Source: G020353115 sp964389685 (GTDB taxonomy: Bacteria; Bacteroidota; Bacteroidia; Bacteroidales; VadinHA17). Taken from it: a DNA stretch of 22,461 nt. Below, piece after piece: positions 7,558-14,495 of this stretch (its first letter is position 1; each line of letters begins with the position of its first letter). The stretch spans positions 1 to 22,461 of the forward strand of contig CAYMFM010000059.1 in the NCBI GenBank assembly GCA_964389685.1, read 5' to 3'. The position numbers and the translations under genes are program-made. Below the pieces are notes generated by a model that saw only the letters and a program-made list of their open reading frames with translations, searched no databases and was not told the DNA's origin.

Positions 7558-8823
7558 TTACCTGCCCGAAAGCACCTCTCTTTCATATTTCTGGATTTCC
7601 GGGATGTAATTTTCAGCCACCGGGACATCATTCATCAGGCAATGGTAGTCCCATACCGCACCCGACGGTTTGGACTTAGCTTCTTCCATTAAGGCTAACC
7701 GCTCAAAATACAATCCATTTTCCTCATATTCCCTTAACTGTTCTATTGGATCCAGAAGGGCAAGTAAAATGGCTTTTTGAACGGCTCTGATGCCAATAAC
7801 ATAGGCTCCGATCCGGTTTATGCTTGCATCAAAAAAGTCCAGTCCAATGTTCACGTTTTCCAGTTTGTCAGCCCATACAATTTCTTCAAACAGTGACCGC
7901 ACATCATCGTTCAATATGACAACATGGTCGCTGTCCCAGCGAATGGGCCGTGTGACATGGAGCAACAATTCCGGAACGAACTGGAAAAGTGCTGAGATTT
8001 TATCCGATACCTGTTCGGTAGGATGGAAATGACCAATATCGAGGCATGGCATGATGTTATTCTGAATGGCATATCCAAGGTAGAATTCGTGCGATCCCAC
8101 AGTAAAGGCTTCCAGGCCTATTCCGAAAAGCTTTGATTCAACAGCATCGGACATGAAAGAGGGGTCATAAGCCTTAGCAAAGACCGCATCCAGGGATTCC
8201 TTGAGATAACCCCGGTGCTTATACCGGTTAACGGTCAGATCTTTGGAGCCATCCGGTATCCAGATATTATGAATGCAGCGGTTTTTCAGTTCTTTGCCAA
8301 TGAAGTCAGAAATTTCACGGCAGCGGTTTACATGCTCTATCCAGAATGTGCGAATAGCCGGATCATTATCGGAGAGTGTATAACCGGAATCAGCTTTCGG
8401 ATGAGAGAAGAGGGTGGAATTGAAATCCAACCCTATGCGGAGGGCTTTTGCCCAATCCACCCAGCTCTGAAAATGCTCCGGTCCAACCCGGTTTCGATCG
8501 GCTTTCTTTCCATTGAAGTCCCCATATATCGCATGCAGGCTTAGCCGGTGTTTCCCTGGCACAAGGGAAAAAACCTTCTCCAGATCAGCCCTGACCTCGC
8601 CGATGTTTCGTGCCTTACCCGGATAATTCCCCGTTGCCTGAATGCCGCCGGTGACAGGTGCCCCGGGATCTTCAAAACCACCAACATCGTCACTCTGCCA
8701 GCAATGCAAACTGATGGGAACTTCTCCTAGCCTCTGCAATGCAGAATCGGTATCCACACCCAGTACTGCATATTGTCCTTTTGCTGCATGATACGCACTT
8801 TTTAATGAATCAGGAGTTGTCAT
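7558..8823 (-). CDS. rhaA: L-rhamnose isomerase
   Basis: It converts L-rhamnose to L-rhamnulose in the cytoplasm, the first step of the phosphorylating rhamnose pathway. The 421-aa protein matches the classical RhaA over its whole length: SLHCWQSDDVGGFE (38-51), GGIQATGNYPGKARN (59-73), LDFNSTLFSHP, NIWIPDGSKD, AVESKLFGIG, LDIGHFHPTE (261-270), RPIRWDSDHVV with metal-ligand aspartates 297 and 299, and GLDFFDASINRIGA. E. coli RhaA has 419 residues and begins the same way. I therefore start at the ATG at 8823; the frame stays open to 8901, but those 26 residues are unlike the family. Rhamnulokinase, aldolase and a RhaT-type carrier are not in this window. It is 91 bp upstream of the XdhC-MocA gene on the same strand and divergent from the NCS1 permease. 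Confidence 0.96.
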   Translation of the reverse strand: MTTPDSLKSAYHAAKGQYAVLGVDTDSALQRLGEVPISLHCWQSDDVGGFEDPGAPVTGGIQATGNYPGKARNIGEVRADLEKVFSLVPGKHRLSLHAIYGDFNGKKADRNRVGPEHFQSWVDWAKALRIGLDFNSTLFSHPKADSGYTLSDNDPAIRTFWIEHVNRCREISDFIGKELKNRCIHNIWIPDGSKDLTVNRYKHRGYLKESLDAVFAKAYDPSFMSDAVESKLFGIGLEAFTVGSHEFYLGYAIQNNIMPCLDIGHFHPTEQVSDKISALFQFVPELLLHVTRPIRWDSDHVVILNDDVRSLFEEIVWADKLENVNIGLDFFDASINRIGAYVIGIRAVQKAILLALLDPIEQLREYEENGLYFERLALMEEAKSKPSGAVWDYHCLMNDVPVAENYIPEIQKYEREVLSGR

Positions 8824-8923
8824 AACAGGGTCAAAATGATTGTTGCATACAAGGTAATAATCTTTGATCAGAATCGTAAAGCAACGGCAGTTTTTGTTCA
8901 TAAGAAAAAACCATGAAAGGATA

Positions 8924-8971
8924 TATCTGTTATATTTGGTTATATTTTATCTGTTGAACGTTATAGATTTG
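8924..8971 (+). promoter_or_regulatory. Phased direct repeats and TAnnTTTG boxes between rhaA and the NCS1 permease
   Basis: The intergenic segment holds three copies of GTTATA starting at 8929, 8939 and 8960 (spacing 10 and 21 bp, about one and two helical turns). It also holds two copies of TATCTGTT at 8924 and 8948. Two boxes fit the Bacteroidota -7 consensus TAnnTTTG on the plus strand: TATATTTG (8931-8938) and TAGATTTG (8964-8971). Neither has a convincing -33 TTTG at the usual distance, so the assignment of the transcription start is uncertain. The layout suggests an operator for a regulator that binds direct repeats. Confidence 0.4.
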
Positions 8972-8976
8972 ATTGA

Positions 8977-10401
8977 GTGACAGATCAGGATCATTCAGAA
9001 AGTAAATCTTCCCTCTCGGAATTTGAACGGCAAAAAATTCCTGACAGGGCGCTCCTTGGATTCAGGCATTTTATCGGGATGTATGCGGGGGAGCACTGTG
9101 CAGGTACGGAACTGATGATCGGCCCTCTCTTTGTCGCCGCAGGTGTTGGTGCGTTTGACCTTATTGTCGGGTTGTTATTTGGTAATGCTTTGGCGGTTCT
9201 CAGCTGGATGTTTCTGACAGCCCCCATTGGAACCAGGTTGCGACTAACCCTTTATTATCAACTTGAGAAAATCTGCGGCAGAAACCTTGTAATCCTGTAC
9301 AATCTGGCTAACGGAGTCATGTTTTGTTTTTTAGCCGGTGCAATGATCACTGTCTCGGCAACTGCACTTGGTGTCTGGTTTGATTTTAAGATGCCGGGGC
9401 TCAATGACATTTTCCCGAACAGTATTGGATGGGTGATTGCCGTAATCGTTGTGGGGGCAGTCATTTCAGTAGTAGCCGCTTATGGTTATAAGACCGTTGC
9501 CAGGATTGCCAATATAGCAGCTCCCTGGATGGTTCTGATCTTCCTTGCATTCGGACTCATTGGACTGAAACAGTTCATTGATGCCGATGATAACCAGATT
9601 CAGAACGCTGGTGATTTGTGGACACTGGCCCGGACACAGATCTGGAAAGGCGGGGATCCACTGCCGGGGCAGGTGAAATTTACGTTCTGGCATGTCATGT
9701 TTTTTTCCTGGTTTTGCAACATGGCCATGCACATCGGGATGTCCGACCTGTCCGTCTTCCGGTATGCAAAGAGATCCTGGTATGCCATTGCATCTGCAGC
9801 CGGTATGTATGTCGGGCATTTCATGGCCTGGATATCAGCCTCCATATTGTATGCTTACCAGCTTCATCTGAATCCTGCGGATACAGATGTTTTACCGGGT
9901 CCCCTGGCGTTCAGGGCAGCAGGGTATGTGGGATTATTGTGCGTGATTATTGCGGGATGGACGACAGCCAATCCGACAATTTACAGAGCAGGGCTTGCGT
10001 TTCAGGCAATCAGACCGCGTTCATCACTCTTTAAAATTACCCTGATCACAGGGGGTATTGCCACCTTTGCCGGTCTGTTTCCGGCAATTGCCATGAAACT
10101 GCTCGATTTTGTTGCCCTATACGGGATGCTCCTTATGCCAATGGGGGCAGTGATCTTTGTTGATTACTGGCTGATGAAGAAGTTTAATCTGTATCCTTTC
10201 TTTGCGGAGAAGAGCCGGATAAATTTTAACTGGGCAGCCGGACTGACCTGGTTCCTTACACTTGCGACCTGCCTGCTACTTGTTAAATTTGCAGGCATCC
10301 AGATTTTCTTTGTAAGCCTTCCGGGCTGGTTTGTAGCAGCAGCTCTTTACCTTATCCTGAGCTGGGGATATCAGAAGAGAAGAGCCTTTTTAATGATGTG
10401 A
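8977..10401 (+). CDS. NCS1-family permease (purine-cytosine permease-like)
   Basis: This integral membrane transporter (474 aa) has about twelve hydrophobic helices. The start of the membrane domain, GFRHFIGMYAGEHCAGTELMI, and the later glycine-rich helices are typical of the nucleobase/cation symporter-1 group related to CodB. The start is a GTG at 8977, directly preceded by an in-frame TGA at 8974; the first ATG (residue 35) would remove part of helix one, so GTG is the only sensible start. Family members import nucleobases, hydantoins or related small molecules with H+ or Na+. The substrate here is unknown, and divergence from rhaA does not establish a sugar role. The stop is followed after 4 bp by a small membrane-protein gene. 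Confidence 0.85.
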   Translation: MTDQDHSESKSSLSEFERQKIPDRALLGFRHFIGMYAGEHCAGTELMIGPLFVAAGVGAFDLIVGLLFGNALAVLSWMFLTAPIGTRLRLTLYYQLEKICGRNLVILYNLANGVMFCFLAGAMITVSATALGVWFDFKMPGLNDIFPNSIGWVIAVIVVGAVISVVAAYGYKTVARIANIAAPWMVLIFLAFGLIGLKQFIDADDNQIQNAGDLWTLARTQIWKGGDPLPGQVKFTFWHVMFFSWFCNMAMHIGMSDLSVFRYAKRSWYAIASAAGMYVGHFMAWISASILYAYQLHLNPADTDVLPGPLAFRAAGYVGLLCVIIAGWTTANPTIYRAGLAFQAIRPRSSLFKITLITGGIATFAGLFPAIAMKLLDFVALYGMLLMPMGAVIFVDYWLMKKFNLYPFFAEKSRINFNWAAGLTWFLTLATCLLLVKFAGIQIFFVSLPGWFVAAALYLILSWGYQKRRAFLMM

Positions 10402-10405
10402 ACCG

Positions 10406-10585
10406 ATGAAAAATGTTTTGCGTAAAATATCAGGAATTATTGGACTGGCGTCCCTGGTAATCCTGCTGCTGCCTTCGGTCCTGTTCCTTTTTGGCGATTT
10501 ATCACTTGAACGGGTTAAATGGATGATGCTGGTTGCTACCTTTTTCTGGTTTGTATTTGCACCGCTTGGAATGAGAGAACGTTAA
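10406..10585 (+). CDS. Small two-helix membrane protein (59 aa) downstream of NCS1 permease
   Basis: I found this short frame by reading the gap behind the permease: ATG at 10406, TAA at 10583-10585, starting MKNVLRKISGIIGLASLVIL. It has a basic N-terminus, one hydrophobic segment at about residues 9-30 and a second at about 39-55 rich in Phe, Trp and Met, ending LGMRER. The hydrophobic pattern with charged ends and the 4-bp spacing to the permease stop argue that it is real and co-translated. It could be a small accessory subunit of the permease or a stand-alone membrane protein. I do not recognise a family. Confidence 0.6.
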   Translation: MKNVLRKISGIIGLASLVILLLPSVLFLFGDLSLERVKWMMLVATFFWFVFAPLGMRER

Positions 10586-10586
10586 A

Positions 10587-10650
10587 AAGGTAATGTTTAT
10601 TGATAAAATTTGAAATGTTTACGCTGTTTGGTTTATTACCTTCATTTTTA
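10587..10650 (+). terminator. Possible hairpin terminator after the small membrane protein
   Basis: Perfect 8-bp arms AAGGTAAT (10587-10594) and ATTACCTT (10635-10642) are followed by CATTTTTA. The loop is about 40 nt, far larger than in a standard intrinsic terminator, so this is a weak call. Confidence 0.3.
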
Positions 10651-10692
10651 TTTGCTACTTTTAATGCTTAAATCGTTGTAATTCAATATATC

Positions 10693-11811
10693 ATGAAGAA
10701 AACTATCGGTTTACTCACCGCAGGTGGTGATTGCCCTGGATTAAACGCAGCCATAAGGGGAATTGGCAAAACAGCCGTCTCACAGGGGATGACTGTCATC
10801 GGATTCAAAGATGGTTTCCGCGGATTAATGGAAAACCGACACATCCGGCTGGATAACGGGCAACTTTCCGGGATACTCGCCCAGGGTGGTACCATTCTGG
10901 GAACAAGTCGTGACAAACCCCACAAAATGTTGCTTGGAGGGAAAGTGGTGGATATGACTGATGTAATCATTGAGAACTACCATAAACACCACCTGGATGT
11001 GCTGGTTTGCCTCGGTGGAGGAGGAACTGCAAAAAATGCCTTTAAATTGCACGAAAAAGGATTGAATGTAATTACACTTCCAAAAACCATTGACAATGAT
11101 ATCTATGGCACAGATGTCACCTTCGGATTTGATACTTCATTGCACATTGCTGTTGAAGCAATTGATCGCCTCCACAGCACAGCACATAGCCACCACCGGA
11201 TAATTGTGGTTGAAATTATGGGGCACCGTGCAGGATGGCTGGCCCTCGGTGCCGGTGTTGCCGGTGGCGCTGATGCAATCCTGATTCCCGAAATACCCTA
11301 TGATGTGAATAAAGTGGCAGAATCAATCCTTGCCAGGAGTCGGCGTGGCAAAAATTTCAGCATTGTGGCAATTGCTGAGGGAGCCGTTGCAGGAGAATTT
11401 GCTGAGAGTCGTGATAAAATTGAGAAGACTTTGGATAGTGAGAAGGATAAGGAAAAACGAAATGAGTTAAAGTCGAAACTGAAAGAACTTGAATCCCGAC
11501 ATACCGGTAATACACTCCTGGTATCTGAAGAGCTCGAAAAACTTACCGGTCTTGAATCCAGATTAACAATCCTTGGACACCTTCAGCGTGGAGGTGCTCC
11601 TACGGCATCCGACAGGCTGCTGGCTTCACAACTGGGGACAACCTGTGTCGATTCCATCAAGAAGGGTGAGTATGGTGTGATGATCGCCGCACGCGGAGAT
11701 CACACTGAACCGGTTCCCCTTGAACAGGTTGTCAATAAGATAAGATTCGTCCCACCAAACCATCCCTGGGTGATCAGCGCACGAAACCTCGGAACATCTT
11801 TAGGGGATTGA
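10693..11811 (+). CDS. 6-phosphofructokinase (likely ATP-dependent, with PPi-type active-site lysine)
   Basis: It phosphorylates fructose-6-phosphate to fructose-1,6-bisphosphate in glycolysis. The 372-aa protein shows GGDCPGLN (11-18), a phosphate-donor loop GGGGT (108-112), PKTIDNDI (130-137) with the catalytic Asp, MGHRAG (176-181) and GHLQRGGAP (295-303) for substrate binding. In the family, Gly at the fourth loop position goes with ATP use, while Lys in PKTIDND (instead of Gly) is shared with PPi enzymes and with group III ATP enzymes. This combination therefore suggests a group III ATP-PFK, but not with certainty. A highly charged Lys/Glu segment at about 236-270 lengthens the protein by roughly 30 residues over typical 340-aa members. 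It stands alone in an A/T-rich setting, with no operon partner. Confidence 0.93.
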   Translation: MKKTIGLLTAGGDCPGLNAAIRGIGKTAVSQGMTVIGFKDGFRGLMENRHIRLDNGQLSGILAQGGTILGTSRDKPHKMLLGGKVVDMTDVIIENYHKHHLDVLVCLGGGGTAKNAFKLHEKGLNVITLPKTIDNDIYGTDVTFGFDTSLHIAVEAIDRLHSTAHSHHRIIVVEIMGHRAGWLALGAGVAGGADAILIPEIPYDVNKVAESILARSRRGKNFSIVAIAEGAVAGEFAESRDKIEKTLDSEKDKEKRNELKSKLKELESRHTGNTLLVSEELEKLTGLESRLTILGHLQRGGAPTASDRLLASQLGTTCVDSIKKGEYGVMIAARGDHTEPVPLEQVVNKIRFVPPNHPWVISARNLGTSLGD

Positions 11812-11874
11812 GGGTGCCTGTATGATACGTTAGTCACACTGTGTTTTTTTAAATCGGTAGCTGTCCCTAATTAT

Positions 11875-11921
11875 TTTGGTATTTTAGACAAAATATGTAT
11901 ATTTGTACGAAATACGTATAA
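11875..11921 (+). promoter_or_regulatory. Bacteroidota-type promoter with overlapping operator candidate for the tetR gene
   Basis: TTTG at 11875-11878 and TATATTTG at 11898-11905 are separated by 19 bp, matching the Bacteroidota -33/-7 consensus. Directly at the expected start of transcription sits an imperfect inverted repeat, TTGTACG (11903-11909) and CGTATAA (11915-11921), one mismatch in seven, which includes the perfect palindrome ATACGTAT (11912-11919). A further TTCGTA at 11931-11936 is inverted relative to TACGAA at 11906-11911. The position suits autorepression by the TetR protein. Confidence 0.65.
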
Positions 11922-11935
11922 AAAAAATTATTCGT

Positions 11936-12535
11936 ATGAAACAGAATGATATTGAACCGCCTGAGGATGAGAAACTGATGCAGATTATCGAGACAGGAAA
12001 AGAGCTGTTTTTCAGATACGGGATAAAAAGGGTAACCGTGGAAGAGATCTGCAGGGAAGCCCGTGTAAGCAAGATGACCTTTTATAAACATTTCAACAAC
12101 AAATTCGAGCTGGTGAAGAAGATCATCGATCTGCTGATAGCCGAGAATCTAATCAGGTATAGAGAAGTGATGAAACGTACAGATATTGCATTTGAGGAGA
12201 AAGTGAGGCTGACCATTCAGATGAAAATGGAAGGGATCAATGAGTTTGGTGATGCGTTTTATGATGATTACCTTGTGCAAAACGAACCGGAACTGGCTTC
12301 CTATATTCAGGCAAAATCAAGCAGTGTACTCAACGAGATTCTGAAAGATTATGTGGAAGCCCAGCAGCGTGGGGATATCAGGAACGACATTAACCCGGAA
12401 TTCATCCTCTATTTTCTAAACCATATATTTGATCTTGCCAAGGATAAAGAATTGTTGAAGCTGTATGACCATCCGCAGGAGGTCATCATGGAGCTTGTCA
12501 ACTTTTTCTTTTATGGCATAATGGACCGAAAATGA
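11936..12535 (+). CDS. TetR/AcrR-family transcriptional regulator
   Basis: This DNA-binding repressor-type protein (199 aa) has an N-terminal TetR helix-turn-helix: IIETGKELFFRYGIKRVTV, then EEICREARVSKMTFYKHFNNK, the canonical recognition-helix region. The alpha-helical remainder (about 60-199) is the ligand-binding and dimer domain with no recognisable ligand signature. The frame is open further upstream to a TTG at 11903, but that codon lies inside the -7 promoter box, so the ATG at 11936 is the likely start. Its stop overlaps the start of the beta-barrel gene by 4 bp (ATGA). It therefore probably controls its own envelope-transport operon, responding to a lipid or hydrophobic ligand; the ligand type is an inference. 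Confidence 0.92.
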   Translation: MKQNDIEPPEDEKLMQIIETGKELFFRYGIKRVTVEEICREARVSKMTFYKHFNNKFELVKKIIDLLIAENLIRYREVMKRTDIAFEEKVRLTIQMKMEGINEFGDAFYDDYLVQNEPELASYIQAKSSSVLNEILKDYVEAQQRGDIRNDINPEFILYFLNHIFDLAKDKELLKLYDHPQEVIMELVNFFFYGIMDRK

Positions 12536-13686
12536 AAACACCTGGCACAGGTCGCCGGACCTGCATCGTGATTATTATCGTTATACAAACGGTTAACGGA
12601 TATTGTCAGTCGTCCAATATTGAGGGAATGCTGTCCGGGTGGAGTACCATAAGCTACAGCGAATCCCTGAATGGCCAGCTTGGTGGACGGTATATCCCTG
12701 CTCTGACCCTGGATCACCCGGTGGGTGAACGTTTCAGGGTTGATGCTGAGTTTTCGGCAAACCTTTGGGGAACAAGCACCTTCTGGTCTGGTGACAGCAC
12801 GACCACCGATAGTAAGAGCAAGGCATACAGAATGTGGATCAGGTTTTCCGGTGATCAGTTTGAGATCAGGGCCGGACTACAGAAGATCAATTTCGGATCG
12901 GCAATCCTGCTAAGACCGCTCATGTGGTTCGACCGGATTGATCCGCGGGATCCTCTGCAACTGACGGATGGAACCTATGGTTTGTTGATGAGGTATTATT
13001 TTCTCAACAATACCAACATCTGGGTCTGGGGTCTGATTGGCAACAAAGAACCCAAAGGGTGGGAAGCATTTGGCTCCGAAAAGAACCGGCCTGAATTTGG
13101 TAGCCGCATTCAGGTACCGGTGCCGGTTGGAGAAATTGGACTGAGTTACCACAACCGGTCGGTAGATATCAGGAACGACACTCTGGTTATCCCTATTGAC
13201 AGGCATGACTTTGCCCAGGAAAACAGGATTGCCCTGGATGGTAAGATCGATATCGGGATCGGATTATGGTTTGAAAGTTCAATCATACATACCGATTCGA
13301 AGTACCTGACCAGGGATCTTAGCCGGTTCCTAACGGTTGGGCTGGACTATACTTTCGGATTGGGAAATGGACTGAACGTGATGACTGAAGTTTTTACGTA
13401 CAGCCTTTCAGATCAGTTGTTTGGCAAAGGTGATGGGGTAACATTTTCAGCGTTATCTGCCAATTATCCCCTCTCCATCATCACGAACCTGAGCACCATT
13501 TTTTTTTATGACTGGAAGAATAATGACCTGTATAATTTCATAAACTGTTCATGGACATTTGACAGATGGATTTTCTACCTGATGGGATTCTGGAATCCTG
13601 ACCGGTTCCAGGTTTATCCGGGGATGGAGGAAGTGAATCTGTATGCAGGAAAAGGAGTACAATTGATGGTTGTATTTAATCATTGA
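12532..13686 (+). CDS. Probable outer-membrane beta-barrel protein of the ABC/LolA-like cluster
   Basis: A signal peptide of about 26 residues, ending in NGYCQ as is common in Bacteroidota, is followed by a 358-residue chain of alternating polar and hydrophobic strands with many aromatic residues at strand ends (MRYYFLNNTNIWVWGLIG, IGLWFESSII, LTVGLDYTFGLG, GVQLMVVFNH). The last residues are hydrophobic and aromatic, as expected for a barrel recognised by the BAM machinery. I do not recognise a named family with confidence; porin-like or DUF1302-like barrels that travel with LolA-like proteins are the nearest idea. It overlaps the TetR gene by 4 bp and is followed after 96 bp, with a stem-loop, by the ABC genes. 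It could be the outer-membrane end of the export line. Confidence 0.7.
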   Translation: MKTPGTGRRTCIVIIIVIQTVNGYCQSSNIEGMLSGWSTISYSESLNGQLGGRYIPALTLDHPVGERFRVDAEFSANLWGTSTFWSGDSTTTDSKSKAYRMWIRFSGDQFEIRAGLQKINFGSAILLRPLMWFDRIDPRDPLQLTDGTYGLLMRYYFLNNTNIWVWGLIGNKEPKGWEAFGSEKNRPEFGSRIQVPVPVGEIGLSYHNRSVDIRNDTLVIPIDRHDFAQENRIALDGKIDIGIGLWFESSIIHTDSKYLTRDLSRFLTVGLDYTFGLGNGLNVMTEVFTYSLSDQLFGKGDGVTFSALSANYPLSIITNLSTIFFYDWKNNDLYNFINCSWTFDRWIFYLMGFWNPDRFQVYPGMEEVNLYAGKGVQLMVVFNH

Positions 13687-13692
13687 TAATTG

Positions 13693-13727
13693 ATCTGAGG
13701 AAATCGGAAAGAAATTTTCCTTCAGAT
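13693..13727 (+). other. Stem-loop between barrel gene and ABC ATPase gene
   Basis: ATCTGAGGAAA (from 13693) pairs with TTTCCTTCAGAT (to 13727), 11 base pairs interrupted by one bulged T, around a 12-nt loop. No T-run follows, so it does not look like a full terminator. It may moderate readthrough or protect one part of the transcript. Confidence 0.5.
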
Positions 13728-13782
13728 AAACAGATATATATACCATATAAATCTATTTTTATATAGAATTAATTATGTTATT

Positions 13783-14475
13783 ATGGAGAACGCACACATT
13801 GTTAACGTTGAATCCCTGGTAAAGCACTACCCTGTTGGGAAGGGGCACTTTACGGCACTGAGTGATATTAACCTTTCTTTTAGTACCGGGGAATTTGCCG
13901 GGGTTGTCGGGCCGAGCGGTTCGGGTAAAACGACCCTTTTGAACATCATCGGATCGCTGGACGGACCCACCGAGGGCACAGCGACTGTGCTGGGCAAATC
14001 GGTTGGCCAGCTTTCCCATAAACAGGCGGCAAAATTGCGCAAAACCCACATGGGATTCATCTTTCAGACCTATAACCTTCTTCCGGTATATACGGTTTAT
14101 GAGAACGTTGAGTTCCCGTTGATCCTGCTCAAACAGGCTCCCTCCGAACGGAGAAAGGCAGTGCTGGATGCACTGGAATGGGTCGGACTGATGGATAAAA
14201 TCAAATCAAAACCAGCTCAGCTTTCTGGTGGAGAATGCCAACGAGTTGCCATTGCAAGAGCCATGGTTAAACGGCCGGAACTTGTCTTGGCGGATGAACC
14301 AACTGCTAACCTGGATGCTGCCAATTCCCACCACATCCTGAAAACCATGGTGAAGCTCAATCAGGAGCTTAAAACAACCTTCATTTTTGCCACACACGAT
14401 GACAAGGTGATAAAGTACCTGAAAAGGAAGATTACGCTTGAAGATGGTAAGGTCGTTAACGATGAGACAACCTAA
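13783..14475 (+). CDS. ABC transporter ATPase, MacB/LolD type
   Basis: This cytoplasmic nucleotide-binding subunit (230 aa) powers the two following FtsX-type permeases. All motifs are intact: Walker A GPSGSGKTT (43-51), Q-loop Gln95 in FQTYNLLP, signature LSGGE (147-151), Walker B ending in DE (171-172), D-loop NLD (176-178) and switch His205. The sequence style (QTYNLLPVYTVYENVEFPL, ECQRVAIARAM) is that of the MacB/LolD/FtsE group, which drives mechanotransmission-type export of lipoproteins, lipids or peptides from the outer leaflet of the inner membrane rather than classical channel transport. The leader is A/T rich, with a 7-bp inverted repeat ATATAAA/TTTATAT at 13745-13764 that could be regulatory. 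Confidence 0.95.
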   Translation: MENAHIVNVESLVKHYPVGKGHFTALSDINLSFSTGEFAGVVGPSGSGKTTLLNIIGSLDGPTEGTATVLGKSVGQLSHKQAAKLRKTHMGFIFQTYNLLPVYTVYENVEFPLILLKQAPSERRKAVLDALEWVGLMDKIKSKPAQLSGGECQRVAIARAMVKRPELVLADEPTANLDAANSHHILKTMVKLNQELKTTFIFATHDDKVIKYLKRKITLEDGKVVNDETT

Positions 14476-14495
14476 ACAGGTTAACAAAACAAGTC

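Noticed and set aside
8824..8901. 26-residue N-terminal extension of rhaA (start at 8901)
   Set aside because: The extension does not resemble RhaA proteins, and the ATG at 8823 gives the family's usual N-terminus and length.
9618..10034. 138-aa plus-strand frame inside the NCS1 permease
   Set aside because: It overlaps a well-supported membrane protein in another frame and shows no domain or signal features.
11831..11850. Terminator after phosphofructokinase
   Set aside because: There is a run of seven T at 11844-11850, but the preceding CACA/TGTG arms leave no room for a loop, so no stable hairpin can be drawn.
11903..11935. TTG start at 11903 for the TetR gene
   Set aside because: The codon is inside the TATATTTG promoter box; transcription would begin downstream of it.
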